A DNA stretch of 64,000 nucleotides, from NCBI RefSeq assembly GCF_018128285.1, contig NZ_CP072380.1, positions 2,940,014-3,004,013 on the forward strand. The letters run 5' to 3'. The translations under genes were made by a program, and so were the position numbers. Numbering within the stretch: position 1 is the stretch's first letter; the number at the start of each line of letters is the position of its first letter. This DNA is from Atopobium sp. oral taxon 416 (GTDB lineage: Bacteria; Actinomycetota; Coriobacteriia; Coriobacteriales; Atopobiaceae). Positions 1 through 9,649 of this stretch are shown in pieces. The notes beneath the pieces are model-generated. The model was given only the letters and a program-made list of their open reading frames with translations. It was not told the origin of the DNA and searched no databases.

Positions 1-1551
1 GGTCTCGGAGAGCTGGTTTGGCCAGGACTCCGCCAATTTGCCGGACGGATTGACCTCACCGGTGATCACCTGCACCACGGCAGAGGCCCCTGCCTGTCCG
101 CCAAGCCCTTCATAGAGCAGCGATTGGCAGAAGGCTGACCACGGAGTCGTCAGGACTCCGCCCGAAGAGAGGACAATGATCATCGGCTTGCGCGTTTTCG
201 CCAAGGCCTCGATGAGCTGCGCCTGGTTGTCCGCAAGGTCAAGCGCCGTTCGGTCGAGCCCCTCTGCTTCGGCGGCTTCGGAAAGGCCGACGTTGAGGAG
301 GATTGCGTCAGCTTTTGCGGCGAGCTGCAGCGCCTTTTGCGCTTTCTCGTCGTTTCTTGTATCGGTACGGTCAAAGCCCGGCTCGTAGCCGACAAAATCG
401 AGAGCGGAGCCTTTGACAGCGTCGATCAAATTGTCCACCTGTGTCGCATTGACCCGGGAGGAGCCGGAGCCTTGATAGCGGGGGGTGCCAGCCAAATCAC
501 CGATCACGGCTACCTTGGTACCTGCAGCCAGCGGCAAGAGCGGATGCGCCGCGCCTTTCCCAGTGAGCGGCGCCACCTTTTCATTCTTGAGCAACACGAT
601 GCCTGCGGCAGCTGCCCGCTGTGCAAGGGCGTGGTGCGCCTTCTTGTCAAAGGTATGGGGGTGCTGTTTCAGCGCTGCATCAGTTGGGAGAATGAGGTTG
701 AGGGCGTCTTCCACACACTGGTCGACATCGCTCTCATCGACCTTCCTTTGCTTCACCGCATGGATCAGGGAGCGAGTGGAATCCAGCCCACCGCCCGGCA
801 TCTCAAAGGTAGAGCGGCACTTCACAGCCTTAACATGATCATTTGAGCCACCCCAGTCGCTGACAACTACGCCGGTGTAACCCCACTCATCTCTCAGAAT
901 ATCTTTGAGTAGGTGCTTATTTTCGTTCGCGTACTCCCCGTTGATCCGATTGTAGCTCGTCATCACGCATGCCGGATGGGCCTCTTTGACGATGATCTCA
1001 AAGGCAGTGAGATAGAGCTCTCGCAGCGTCCGCTCATCGAGGATGGAGTCAGAAGCTTGGCGGCGGGTTTCCTGACTGTTTGCCGCAAAGTGTTTGACGC
1101 AGGCGCCGATGCCGGTGGACTGCACACCTTGCACGTAGGCGCTCCCCAGTCTTCCTGCAAGATAGGGGTCCTCGGAGAAGTATTCGAAGTTCCGCCCGCA
1201 CAGCGGACTGCGCTTGATATTCACACCGGGTCCCAGGATCACATTGACGCCCTGGCTGGCAGCTTCCTCTCCCAAGGCTTTCCCGATTTCTTTAAGAAGG
1301 TCGGTATCCCAGGTATCCGCAAGGGTCACCGCGCAGGGGAAACAGGTTGCCGGGAGACTTTCGCCGATCCCCAGATGGTTCGCATGATCCGCCTGGTGAC
1401 GCAGGCCGTGGGGACCATCGGAAAACTCCAGCTCGGGGATCCCGAGGGATGCATACGGCCTGGTGCCGAAGGTAGTATACCCGCACAGCAGGGCACACTT
1501 CTGCTCTAAGGTCATCTTTTGAATGATATCTGCGTGTGACACATCAACCAC
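1..1551 (-). CDS. Glycoside hydrolase family 3 (beta-glucosidase-type), 3' end beyond window
   Basis: The gene reads leftward and leaves the window at base 1, so only about 515 N-terminal residues are visible. A typical GH3 beginning (DIIQKMTLEQK) is followed by the catalytic domain with the nucleophile motif VVVSDWGG (near 845-860). The second alpha/beta domain starts around VAVIGDLAGTP, and further on it contains SLLYEGLGGQAG and NPSGKLAESWP, all classic GH3 motifs. The frame is the same at both ends and no stop was seen. No ATG lies before the conserved start, so GTG at 1551 or 1542 is the likely start, with ATG at 1515 as alternative. GH3 enzymes release terminal beta-linked sugars. The lactose/cellobiose PTS IIA gene lies 105 bp upstream on the same strand, suggesting a beta-glucoside or related oligosaccharide pathway. 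No signal peptide is seen, so it is probably cytoplasmic. The exact substrate cannot be read from sequence. Confidence 0.9.
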   Translation of the reverse strand, partial: MVDVSHADIIQKMTLEQKCALLCGYTTFGTRPYASLGIPELEFSDGPHGLRHQADHANHLGIGESLPATCFPCAVTLADTWDTDLLKEIGKALGEEAASQGVNVILGPGVNIKRSPLCGRNFEYFSEDPYLAGRLGSAYVQGVQSTGIGACVKHFAANSQETRRQASDSILDERTLRELYLTAFEIIVKEAHPACVMTSYNRINGEYANENKHLLKDILRDEWGYTGVVVSDWGGSNDHVKAVKCRSTFEMPGGGLDSTRSLIHAVKQRKVDESDVDQCVEDALNLILPTDAALKQHPHTFDKKAHHALAQRAAAAGIVLLKNEKVAPLTGKGAAHPLLPLAAGTKVAVIGDLAGTPRYQGSGSSRVNATQVDNLIDAVKGSALDFVGYEPGFDRTDTRNDEKAQKALQLAAKADAILLNVGLSEAAEAEGLDRTALDLADNQAQLIEALAKTRKPMIIVLSSGGVLTTPWSAFCQSLLYEGLGGQAGASAVVQVITGEVNPSGKLAESWPNQLSET

Positions 1552-1655
1552 TTCATCGCAATCGCGTATCGATCTGCTCTCTCAGTTTTTAGTGTGCCAC
1601 AAGTATCGCACTCTGCCGCATTACAGCACGCGAACACATGAGCTCTGAAGAATAC

Positions 1656-2009
1656 CTAGACTTCCATCTGCTGGAGCCGCCTGTAGACGTCGATGAATTT
1701 GTCAGCCAGCGTGCGAACGGTCTCAGTATCGCTTAACTGGTCCTCCGCGTGGATAAGGAGCAGGTTGATCGGAATATTCTGGCCCTTGGCATTGTGGGCA
1801 AGCAGCTGCAAGTGTGCGTTTCTCCCCTTGATAAAGGCCTCATCGCCCTCTTTGACCAGCTGCTGTGCCTCATCGAAATGGTAATCCTGAGCCTTGGAGA
1901 TCGAATCGATGTAGAGTGACTTCGCCGTACCCACGCTCGAGATGATCTGATAGCACAGCTCTGTAACTTCCTGTTCAGTCAGCGGTTTGTCACCTAATTG
2001 GCCTGCCAT
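1656..2009 (-). CDS. PTS lactose/cellobiose-type EIIA component
   Basis: A 117-residue protein of the usual length for the all-helical LacF/ChbA/CelC family. It carries phosphate from HPr to the cognate IIB. The helical bundle and the conserved segment LLLIHAEDQLSD near residue 85, with the phospho-accepting histidine region, support the call. The start has a good ribosome-binding site (GGAGCG, seven bases before the ATG). It lies 21 bp after the DedA gene and upstream of the GH3 glycosidase, all in the same direction. The matching IIB and IIC genes are not in this window and may lie beyond the left edge. Confidence 0.9.
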   Translation of the reverse strand: MAGQLGDKPLTEQEVTELCYQIISSVGTAKSLYIDSISKAQDYHFDEAQQLVKEGDEAFIKGRNAHLQLLAHNAKGQNIPINLLLIHAEDQLSDTETVRTLADKFIDVYRRLQQMEV

Positions 2010-2030
2010 GTTTCGCTCCTTTGTGCATTG

Positions 2031-2687
2031 CTATTCCTCAGAGGGTTCTCTCTTTTTGAATTTGGCTCTGAGAGCCCCCACCACTGCGGGGATCACGCTG
2101 ACTAAGATGATACCGACTATAACAAGCTCAAAGTGCTCCTGCACGGCCGGGATTCCGCCAAAGAAATACCCAAGGAGCGTGAAGAGCGTCGACCAACAGA
2201 TACCACCCAGGACATTGAAGGGCACAAAGTGCTTCCAGTGCATGCCACCCATACCCGCGAGGAACGGGACGAAGGTACGGATGAAAGGGAAGAACCGGCC
2301 AAGGAAGATCGCGAGACGGCCCCACTTATCCAGGAAAGCTTCAGTTTTCTCCACCCGCTCCGGCGTCATCGCCTTCACTTTCCCGGACTGGACAATGCAC
2401 CTTCCGAAGAAGTGACCGATCATAAAGTTACATTGATCGCCGAGGATTGCGGCGGCCCAGGCGATCGTCAAAAGCAGGTAGAGGTTGAATCCTCCGCTGT
2501 GGGCAAAAAATCCTGCCGCAAAGAGCAGCGAGTCGCCCGGCAAAAAGGGAAAGAAGACGACACCGGTCTCTATGAAGACGATCAGGAAGATGAAACCATA
2601 GGCGTACAGGGGACCGGCGACGATCCACCCCGCAATGGCAGCACGTGGGTCGTGCAATAGATTGGTGATAGCATCAAAAAAGGACAC
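2031..2687 (-). CDS. DedA family (SNARE-associated/VTT) membrane protein
   Basis: About 218 residues with the DedA hallmarks: an early FLPGDSLLFAAG loop and the motif FLGRFFPFIRTFVPFLAG, which resembles the F/Y-x-GR-x4-R-x3-P-x3-G signature of the family, followed by hydrophobic C-terminal helices. DedA proteins are polytopic inner-membrane proteins linked to lipid scrambling, undecaprenyl-phosphate recycling and membrane homeostasis. The frame is open to a GTG at 2702. The GTG at 2687 is preferred because AGGAG sits seven bases before it. The gene lies just upstream of the PTS IIA gene but is probably unrelated in function. Confidence 0.88.
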   Translation of the reverse strand: MSFFDAITNLLHDPRAAIAGWIVAGPLYAYGFIFLIVFIETGVVFFPFLPGDSLLFAAGFFAHSGGFNLYLLLTIAWAAAILGDQCNFMIGHFFGRCIVQSGKVKAMTPERVEKTEAFLDKWGRLAIFLGRFFPFIRTFVPFLAGMGGMHWKHFVPFNVLGGICWSTLFTLLGYFFGGIPAVQEHFELVIVGIILVSVIPAVVGALRAKFKKREPSEE

Positions 2688-2772
2688 AGGCCGACTCCTC
2701 ACGGTCGTCTTTGGTAGGCTCTCTACATCAAGAGTGCCTCCAAGACCTGAAAGATCCTGAAGGCACTCAAAA

Positions 2773-2878
2773 GTATGCTCAATGGGAACGGACGCCCGCC
2801 CGAGGCTCCTTATGGCTGCTGCCTCCCGGCCCTGACCAGGTTCGGAACAGTACGTCGTCCGAACCCATCGAACATACT
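2773..2878 (-). ncRNA. ffs: Signal recognition particle RNA (small bacterial 4.5S type)
   Basis: On the minus strand the apical domain reads GGTCAGGGCCGGGAGGCAGC, the near-invariant SRP domain IV core (compare E. coli GGTCAGGTCCGGAAGGAAGC). Flanking arms pair: ATGGG..GGACG near 2869 with CGTCC..CCCAT near 2782, and AGTATG with CATACT at the outer ends, giving a hairpin of about 105 nt without Alu domain. It binds Ffh for co-translational membrane targeting. Confidence 0.92.
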
Positions 2879-2987
2879 GCTATATCAGTATAGGTGAAAT
2901 AAATATTTTTCGACAGCCTCAATGACGTTCTTTCAGCATACTCACACGAAACCCTTAATTTCCCAATCGTTCGGGCCTATCTCTAGC

Positions 2988-3028
2988 AAAAAAGGGGATC
3001 TAAAGCCCTCAGCCTTTGGATCCCCTTT
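2988..3028 (-). terminator. Rho-independent terminator after pgi
   Basis: A stem GGGGATC/GATCCCC, extended by flanking A/T pairs, encloses a loop of about 18 nt. Read on the minus strand it ends in a run of T. It starts 8 bp after the pgi stop codon. Confidence 0.8.
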
Positions 3029-3035
3029 AGAACAA

Positions 3036-4712
3036 CTAGTGGCGATGCGCACGATAGAACCTGATGAGCGCCTGCGTTGAAGCATCCTGTTCAGCGAGTG
3101 CCTTGTCATCATGGAAGGCAGGCGTGATCTGCTTGGCAAGCTGTTTACCAAGCTCAACGCCCCACTGGTCGAAGGAGTCGATGCCCCAGATGCTGCCCTC
3201 GACGAAGACGATGTGCTCATAGAGTGCAATGAGCTCGCCTAAGGTCTTCGGCGTCAGGTCCGTACCGAAGATGGAGGTCGTCGGACGGTTGCCAGCGAAG
3301 CAGCGGGCCGGGACCATCCACTCGGCGGTTCCCTCTCTGCGGACCTCGTCAGCGGTCTTCCCGAAGGCCAACGCCTTTGTCTGCGCCAAGAAGTTGCCTA
3401 GGAAGAGCTCGTGAATATCCTGATCCCCATCCTTCGTCGGGTTCTTCGTATTCACGAAGGCGATGAAGTCAGCCGGAATCAGGTGCGTACCCTGATGGAT
3501 CAGCTGATAGAAGGCATGCTGTCCGTTGGTGCCTGCCTCGCCCCAGAAGATCTCGCCGGTCTTAGTGGTAACCGGGGTACCATCCCAACGCGTGCTCTTG
3601 CCGTTGGACTCCATGGTCAGCTGCTGCAGGTAGGCCGGGAAGCGGTGGAGGTACTGGTTGTACGGCAAGATCGCGTGGCTCTCAGCGCCGAAGAAGTTGT
3701 TGTACCAGACATTGATGAGGCCCATCAACATGACCGCGTTCTCTTCAATCGGCGTATTCACAAAGTAGGTATCCATTGTGTGGAAGCCGTCGAGGAAGTC
3801 CTCAAATATCTTGGGGCCAAAGGCGATGATCAGCGAGAGACCGACCGCGGAGTCAACGGAGTAACGGCCGCCGACCCAACTCCAGAAGCCGAAGGCATTA
3901 TTCGGGTCGATACCAAAGTCTGCCACTGCCTTGAGGTTCGTGGAGACTGCCACAAAGTGATGCTTGGTGGCATCCGCATCGGAGCCGGTGTATCCCTGAG
4001 CCTTCAAGCCCTTAAGCAGCCAGGTCCTGACCTCACGTGCATTGGTCATGGTCTCCAGCGTCGTAAAGGTCTTGGAGACGATGATGACGAGGGTCGTCTC
4101 GGGATCAAGGCCTTTGAGCTTCTCTGCAGCGTCATTCGGATCGATGTTAGAGATATAGTGCACCGCAATGCCGGCATTCGCATAGGGCTTTAGCGCTTCG
4201 TAGACCATGACCGGACCCAAGTCGGAGCCGCCGATACCGATGCTCACAACATCGGTAATCTTCTTGCCGGTGACGCCCTGCCACTTGCCTAAACGTACAT
4301 CATTGGCAAAGGCATACATCCTGTCAAGTACCTCGTGGACATCTTTCACGACATCCTGGCCGTCAACAATAAGTTCGCCCTCATCAGAGACCGGACGGCG
4401 CAGTGCAGTGTGCAGGACGGCACGATCCTCAGTAGTATTCAGATGTACACCGGAGAACATCTGTGCCCTGCGGCCCTCGACGTGCATTGCCTTCGCAAGC
4501 GCAACCAGATCCTGGATGATTTGGTCAGTTACCAGGTTCTTTGAAAGATCGATATGAAAATCCGCCACATCAAAGCTCAGCTTGTTGACGCGGTCCGGAT
4601 CCTCCTTGAACCATTTCTTCAGAGAGATACCCTGCTTCTGCAGGTCCTCATAGTCTTGCTTGAGCTTTTTCCATTCGCGTGTTTGCGTCACATTGATCGG
4701 TTCTGCAATCAT
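3036..4712 (-). CDS. pgi: Glucose-6-phosphate isomerase
   Basis: Interconverts glucose 6-phosphate and fructose 6-phosphate in glycolysis. About 558 residues, normal for the long bacterial/eukaryotic-type enzyme. The sugar-phosphate-binding motif [12 protein letters not shown], the active-site region [16 protein letters not shown] and the C-terminal signature [15 protein letters not shown] are all intact. The frame is open to an ATG at 4742, but the ATG at 4712 (MIAEPINV) follows AAGGAGGG and fits the usual N-terminus better. A UDG-like gene ends 80 bp beyond the longer start on the same strand, so the two may be co-transcribed. The enzyme would receive fructose 6-phosphate produced by the Gat/hexuloisomerase operon at 17.5-21 kb. 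Confidence 0.97.
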   Translation of the reverse strand: MIAEPINVTQTREWKKLKQDYEDLQKQGISLKKWFKEDPDRVNKLSFDVADFHIDLSKNLVTDQIIQDLVALAKAMHVEGRRAQMFSGVHLNTTEDRAVLHTALRRPVSDEGELIVDGQDVVKDVHEVLDRMYAFANDVRLGKWQGVTGKKITDVVSIGIGGSDLGPVMVYEALKPYANAGIAVHYISNIDPNDAAEKLKGLDPETTLVIIVSKTFTTLETMTNAREVRTWLLKGLKAQGYTGSDADATKHHFVAVSTNLKAVADFGIDPNNAFGFWSWVGGRYSVDSAVGLSLIIAFGPKIFEDFLDGFHTMDTYFVNTPIEENAVMLMGLINVWYNNFFGAESHAILPYNQYLHRFPAYLQQLTMESNGKSTRWDGTPVTTKTGEIFWGEAGTNGQHAFYQLIHQGTHLIPADFIAFVNTKNPTKDGDQDIHELFLGNFLAQTKALAFGKTADEVRREGTAEWMVPARCFAGNRPTTSIFGTDLTPKTLGELIALYEHIVFVEGSIWGIDSFDQWGVELGKQLAKQITPAFHDDKALAEQDASTQALIRFYRAHRH

Positions 4713-4824
4713 AGTTACAATGCCCTCCTTAGATCGTTCCACTCAAGAACTTCTTACTTCCAAGATTAATGCTAGTCAGGCCCTCAATCAGGGGAAACTT
4801 ACAAATATTGTGCTAACGACAGCA

Positions 4825-5391
4825 TCAATAGGGCGCTACCTCAGGCGGTAACTCCTTTAAGCGCGCCCACATAATCTGTTTTTCGTGTGCATCGTTGAGC
4901 GAAGCCTCAAATCCTCCAAGATTCATCACCCGCATACCACAGATGTAGGCGATCGCCCCCGGTTGGAGCATCGCGCAGGAGAAATCATCAAGGGCGGAAA
5001 GCTCCTCTGCATAGGCCTCCCTCATCACTGCGGCGGCGGTGTCATCCACGATAATGACCGTCTGAGGGTCAAGCGCCGCGATCGTCTGACGCAACAGTGT
5101 CGGATCAAGACTTTCGCCCTGCGTATTCCAACTTGCGACACCACACCAACCCGCCGGATCATATCCCAACGCACGCAGTGAAGCCTGCAGTGCTTTTCCA
5201 TCTGGCCCGGTAAATAGGGTCTTTCCGTTCCCGTCCTGCGGTCCGGGATCACCTTTGAGAAAGAGCACTGTGGAAAAGGCATTGCCACAGAGTATGACGC
5301 CCTGATTGACTAAAGCATCCACTTCAGCCTGTTGTTTTTCAGCATATATTCGCTTACGGTCTACCCGTGTCTGCACCATGATTACCACCAC
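4825..5391 (-). CDS. Uracil-DNA-glycosylase-superfamily-like protein, function uncertain
   Basis: A 188-residue protein. Residues about 34-85 contain LCGNAFSTVLFLKGDPGPQD, then LFTGPDGKALQASLRALGYDP and a GVASW element. This order resembles the beginning of family 4/5 uracil-DNA glycosylases (GDAPG..E, F.G..G.LL, ...T...), but the usual C-terminal HPS motif and iron-sulfur cysteines are not visible. It is therefore a divergent, possibly non-catalytic relative. The start is GTG (5391) or ATG (5379), and neither has a strong ribosome-binding site. It is upstream of pgi on the same strand. The family call is inference from motif order only. Confidence 0.5.
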   Translation of the reverse strand: MVVIMVQTRVDRKRIYAEKQQAEVDALVNQGVILCGNAFSTVLFLKGDPGPQDGNGKTLFTGPDGKALQASLRALGYDPAGWCGVASWNTQGESLDPTLLRQTIAALDPQTVIIVDDTAAAVMREAYAEELSALDDFSCAMLQPGAIAYICGMRVMNLGGFEASLNDAHEKQIMWARLKELPPEVAPY

Positions 5392-5605
5392 AACACGTTG
5401 TCTTTATCTATATAAGTAAAGCTTACCCCAAATAGGTATCCCTCAAAGCGATGAGGCCAGGACAACATCGTGGATCATCAGTCTATTGAAGAAGAGCAGA
5501 GGGTGGAATTACTCGACTGGATGAGCCCTTTGGAAGACCGCCAGTCACTGGGTTGGAGTAGTTACCATATACTGGACACCAGGATAAGGGTGAAAGGTGT
5601 TAGAT

Positions 5606-5770
5606 ATGCCCCAAAGAAGAGAGCGCTACGACAAGCAGTTTAAGATCTCTGCTGTAGAGGTAGTACTCAGTGATGGGAAGCACGTGAAGAAGCTCTCAGG
5701 AGAATTGGGTGTCAAGGATTCAACACTGAGGCGTTGGGACAATGGGATAAAACTCAACCTAACAGTCTAG
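5606..5770 (+). pseudogene. IS3-family OrfA, N-terminal fragment cut by the IS5 element
   Basis: Fifty-four codons encode the helix-turn-helix of an IS3 OrfA (RERYDKQFKISAVEVV, LSGELGVKDSTLRRW). The frame ends in a TAG that lies inside the CTAG target site of the IS5-type element starting at 5771, so that insertion truncated the gene. About 200 bases upstream hold no other coding signal. Confidence 0.75.
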
Positions 5771-6229
5771 GGAAACGATGATTAATTCGGCTCGATGAGG
5801 CCAGTGGGGCCACACACTGTATGACATCGGCTCAAAATGTCTCGAACCACGCAGTGCCCATACCCACATAGATGCCTATCTGTCTTCTGGATATGGTATA
5901 GCTACATCCACACATTCCAGCATATCCAGAAGGCAGATATGGACAGCCAGATGAGCTTTCAAGACCTTAAATCCTAAGATCTGAGGAGAAAGACCAGGCG
6001 AGAGGCACACCTGGAGCGGATGGATACAATCGTTGTGTGGGATAGCTGGATTGCATGGGTAGATACCAGCTACCGCTGACAGGCTCTTGTCAGGCATGTG
6101 CGCGCTGCAAAGACAAAGCTTTAGATAATATGAAGTGACCTCACATTAGTAGCAACGTGGATTTGCCGCTATACGATAGGTGTTTAACATAAAGTAAGCT
6201 GGTTTACCACATACAAAAGGAGATCACTA

Positions 6230-7364
6230 ATGAATAGAGTACTCAAAATCGCAATGGATGTCCATAGTTCGAATTACACTTTGTGTGCAATGGAGCCTGT
6301 GGTTGGGGCAAAGGACAGGGTCTTCGCCAACATCCAGGTACCCCCTGATTATAAAAACGTTCTCCAATTTATTGAGAACCTTAAAAAGAAACTTGGCCTT
6401 ACCGATACTTATTCTGTTGAATGCGGCTACGAAGCCGGATGTCTTGGATACTCCTTATACCATCAGCTAACGAACGCCGGTGTAAAATGCGTCATTCTTG
6501 CGCCGAGCACAATGCTAGCCCCTCAGGGCAAGCGGGTGAAGACGGATGCACGTGATGCCAACATGATCGCTCAGTGTCTTTGCTATGGCGGATATCTTGC
6601 GGTTCATGTTCCCACCGATAAGGATGACTCTGTAAAAGAATATCTTCGTATGAGGGATGACCACAAACTGGCACTCAAGAAGATCAAACAGCAGATCAAT
6701 GCTTTCTGCCTGCGTCATGGCTTTTTCTATGATGGCAACAAATGGACAATCAAGCACTGGAACTGGCTGAAGACACTTGGAGCTGGATGATCTGCTGCGC
6801 GAGACCCTCGACGAGTATCTGGCATCCTATAAGGAACACTCATCAAAGATCGAACGCTTCGACAAACGGATCGAGGAACTTGCTGGCGATGATGATTACA
6901 AGGAAAGTGTCAAAAAGCTTGGCTGTCTTCTCGGTATAAAGACTCATACGGCACCTTCACTGATTGTAGAAACCGGCGATTTCAGTCGTTTTGCCAAAGG
7001 CAATACCTATGCTGCATTCCTCGAGCTTGCGCCGGGAGAATCTTCCAGTGGAACAAAGATCCAACGTAGCGGAATTTCAAAAGCTGGCAACAGTCATCTT
7101 CGTACGCTTCTCATTGAAGGGGCAAAAGGAATCTGCAAGGGACAGATCAGACATAAATCCAAGGAACTGCGCTGCAGGCAGGACGGAAATACAGCTGATG
7201 TCATTGCATATGCTGACAGAGCAAACACAAGACTTCGAAGCAAGTATTACCGGATGATCCGCCATGGGAAAAAAAGAAATGTAGCGGTTGCTGCAGTTGC
7301 CAGGGAACTTGCCTGCTTTATATGGGCAATGATGACAGGCACTATCGCTTTCAGAGAAGCCTAA
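6230..7364 (+). pseudogene. IS110/IS1111-type transposase, split by a frameshift
   Basis: Two overlapping frames together make about 380 residues, normal length. The N-terminal half (6230-6790) carries the RuvC-like DEDD domain: IAMDVHSSNYTL, YSVECGYEAG and VKTDARDANMIA. The C-terminal half (6777-7364) carries the transposase_20 region with the expected serine segment (APGESSSGTKIQRSGISKAG) and a C-terminal RHGKKRNVAVAAVAREL motif. The frames meet at about 6777, where an ACACTTGGAGCTGG stretch shifts the reading by one. Copy B has the same junction, so the shift predates duplication. It could be an inherited lesion or a programmed frameshift. Start is ATG with AAAGGAG seven bases upstream. 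Confidence 0.85.
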
Positions 7365-7804
7365 AAGAAGGCAGCATGAGTAACATCTGGTCCATTTGTC
7401 TGTCAAGGGTGCTACGCACCGCTTACGCGGCAAGTCCTGTGACAGCCATCTGTCTATGATGTCTATGGGCAGCCAAGGCATAAATCCACAGGAATCTGCG
7501 GATTTATGCAGTAATAGACAAAGTAAATACCTGACAGCATCTGGAAGGAGCTGTGATCACTGTAAGGTTTAAGCCATCCGCGTCCATCCTATGTTGGCAC
7601 TGGAAACAGTAATCCACGCTTTTAGATCGCAGGGCTCACGGCAAAACCATTAGCCTGTTGGTAGCCAATCCACGTATAACAGAGTGGCCACATGCCGGGA
7701 ACTGTTAAATCAGAGCTCTTTCCAGATGCTGTCAGAGAAACACAAATGTGGCTAGCCAGGGGGGGAAATTTCCTGAAATTGCCTCTTGACAACGGTCACT
7801 TCAT
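7365..7804 (+). ncRNA. Candidate bridge-RNA region in the right end of the IS1111-type element
   Basis: 440 bp without coding signal between the transposase stop and the element end, conserved in copy B. It contains a perfect 10-bp hairpin (GCATAAATCC at 7478-7487 with GGATTTATGC at 7500-7509) and near-repeats of TGCTGTCAG around 7530 and 7730. IS110-family recombinases are known to use a bridge RNA encoded in a non-coding end, the right end in the IS1111 group. Expression is not shown by sequence; this is inference. Confidence 0.35.
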
Positions 7805-7829
7805 AACAGGATGTAGCCTGCTTTAGGTC

Positions 7830-8640
7830 ATGTTTGCTCTCTTAAGACGAGGAAACCTAAGGATGCTATCCTGGATTGTCGGTCCTGGTAGCGCTTCTGT
7901 GCACGTAGACCTCATGCAAGCGCAGGTACCAGATGCGACGACACTTGCGAAATTCCGCCATAGCCTTAAAGCGAGAGGAGTTCGGTAAAGCTTGTGCTTC
8001 ACGCCTGGACTTAAAAGCTAGAGGCAGGGATCACGGCGCGGGGTGGCTCCATGGTGGATGCGACCTTCACCTGGGCCCTAAAGCTTAACGAAGAACAAGG
8101 ACCATGCGCGCGACCCTTAAAGCGCACCAGTCCAAGAAAGGGGGGGAGCCTGGCGTATCGGATACAAGGCGCATATTGGCGTGGATGCCGGTAGCTGCCT
8201 TGTGCATGGTGTGGAGACGATCGCTTAGAATGTATCTGACATATCCTGTGGCACATGCACTCGTAAGGGAGTATGACAGGTTCTGCTGCGCAGACTTTAG
8301 GCTATATAGGTATAGCGAAGCGCCCTTAAGGACGCATAAAGACCCACACCTCTCATCTATGCGCTAAAGCGTTGCTAAGGAAGCCTTCGACCATAGAAGG
8401 TCTTACCTGTGCACTCTTCTCCGAAAAGGACATCGAGTCCAGGAAGGCATCCATCCGCTCAAAGGCAGAAGCACCCTTCCCTATCGTGAAGCGGCGCTTC
8501 TACCCCTTAAGGAAGCGCTACAGGGGGATAGAGAAGACCTCCTGTATGCTCAAGTCTGCTTCGCCCTTGCAAACCTTGCCATGTGCATCTTTTGCCGGCA
8601 GGCTGCACCTCCCGGCTCCCAGAGTCGCTTGATCCGTCTT
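7830..8640 (+). pseudogene. IS5-family transposase remnant, copy A
   Basis: Read across several frames it shows IS5-type order: QAQVPDATTLAKFRHSLKARG, an inactivated DATF-like segment ([14 protein letters not shown]), [13 protein letters not shown] and LVHGVETIA, then APFPIVKRRFYPLRKRYRGI. Many stops and shifts break the frame, so it is dead. The same decayed gene, with different lesions, is in copies B, C and D. Confidence 0.75.
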
Positions 8641-8857
8641 GGAGCCTTCTTGCGGTGCATGGGGCAGGACAAATGTAAGGATAGCGGCTCCTGCACGTGC
8701 TGGATGAGCATTCTTCCCTGCCTTTCCCGCATACCGACCGCGAAAAGTCGTGTGGTCGGTCCCCTCTGGTACGTCATGGGGTATTAATCATCGTTTCCTT
8801 AGACACAACCTTTTGAATATCTAGGTAGATGTCGGCCTGTTCCACATGCTGCCTCTG

Positions 8858-8896
8858 CAAAGAAAAGCCCATTTACGTGGGCTTTTCTTTTTTATC
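8858..8896 (+). terminator. Rho-independent terminator
   Basis: AAAGAAAAGCCC and GGGCTTTTCTTT form a strong hairpin around ATTTACGT, followed by a T-rich tail. It lies between IS5 copy A and an IS1634-like pseudogene and no longer follows an intact gene. Confidence 0.8.
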
Positions 8897-8963
8897 TTAG
8901 GGCCCATTCCTTATCGGAGGTGATATAGCATAGGTAGTAGTTCAGGTGGTGAATAGAGCAGAC

Positions 8964-9648
8964 ATGGGAAAATACTCGCTGCCGGCCGAGATCAGGGCGA
9001 TGAGGCCGCAGCACACGATGGTCAAGGCCATCTCCGGCGGCTACTACGTCTACGAGTACGCATGCGAAAAGTGCCCCGACGGGAAGTGGCGCAACAGGAT
9101 GGGGCGCTGCGTGGGAAAGATCGACCTTGCGCGTGAGCTCGTCCCCAATGCGGGGTCCCTGCGTAACGAGGAGGTCTCGGCGCTCGACTTCGGTAAGTGG
9201 GCAGTGGCGCTCGCGAACTCGAAGAAGACGCTCGCCATGCTGCGCTAGCATTTCTCGGCCCGTAACGCCGAGCGCATATATGCCATCGTCCTCATCCACT
9301 TCGTGCAGGGCTTCACCTACATGCGCGATGTGGCGCCACTCTACGAGATGAGTACGCTGCAGCTGCGCTGTGCGTGCCTCAGGCTTAGCTACGACGCGCT
9401 CGAGTGCCTCTTATGGGGACCTGGGGAGGAGGCAGGGGCTCAAGTCCTGTCCTTCGAGCAGGCCCTGATCGACAGGTGCTCGGGGCAGATCGCCATCGAC
9501 GGCCACGCCATAGGCACGCGCTTCTGGGAGGGGGACCTCGCCGACAAGGGATACAAGTTCGTAAAGCTCGGCGAGGAGCAGGCCAACCTCCTGATGGCCT
9601 TAGACGTCAACACCGCCATCCCCTTCATGTCCTGCTTCTACGAGGGGG
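8964..9648 (+). pseudogene. IS1634/IS4-like transposase, N-terminal part, broken
   Basis: The beginning (MGKYSLPAEIR, VKAISGGYYVYEYACEK, GRCVGKID) matches the N-terminal layout of IS1634-type transposases that open with an isxYYVYEY segment and a Cys-Val-Gly-Lys-Ile-Asp block. A TAG at 9246-9248 interrupts the frame. Reading resumes to an aspartate block (GQIAIDGHAIGTRFWEGDLAD, the expected first catalytic Asp region) and is cut at 9649 by an IS110 end. The C-terminal half is missing. Confidence 0.65.
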
Positions 9649-9649
9649 G

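Larger units (their letters stand above)
6130..7804 (+). mobile_element. IS110-family (IS1111-like) element nested in IS5 copy A
   Basis: Comparison with uninterrupted copy C at about 37060-37085 places the insertion between short inverted repeats ATGAAGTGACC (6130-6140) and GGTCACTTCAT (7794-7804). The element is 1675 bp, exactly the length of its twin at 51688-53362. It holds a transposase reading frame (6230-7364), a 100-bp left non-coding end and an unusually long 440-bp right non-coding end. Short inverted repeats plus a long right end are typical of the IS1111 group. Confidence 0.8.
5771..8798 (+). mobile_element. IS5-family element copy A carrying a nested IS1111-type element
   Basis: Inverted ends GGAAACGATGATTAAT (5771-5786) and ATTAATCATCGTTTCC (8783-8798) bound 3028 bp. 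The outer tetranucleotides are CTAG (5767-5770) and TTAG (8799-8802), matching the YTAR target preference of the IS5 group. Inside is a decayed IS5-type transposase (7830-8640) interrupted upstream by a 1675-bp IS110/IS1111-type element (6130-7804). Copy B, nearly identical and inverted, is at 50705-53722. Copy C at 36911-38056 lacks the nested element, which shows the uninterrupted arrangement. Confidence 0.85.

Noticed and set aside
5771-8798. Considered the 3-kb block as a composite transposon carrying cargo
   Set aside because: It contains only a decayed IS5 transposase and a nested IS1111-type element; no passenger gene.
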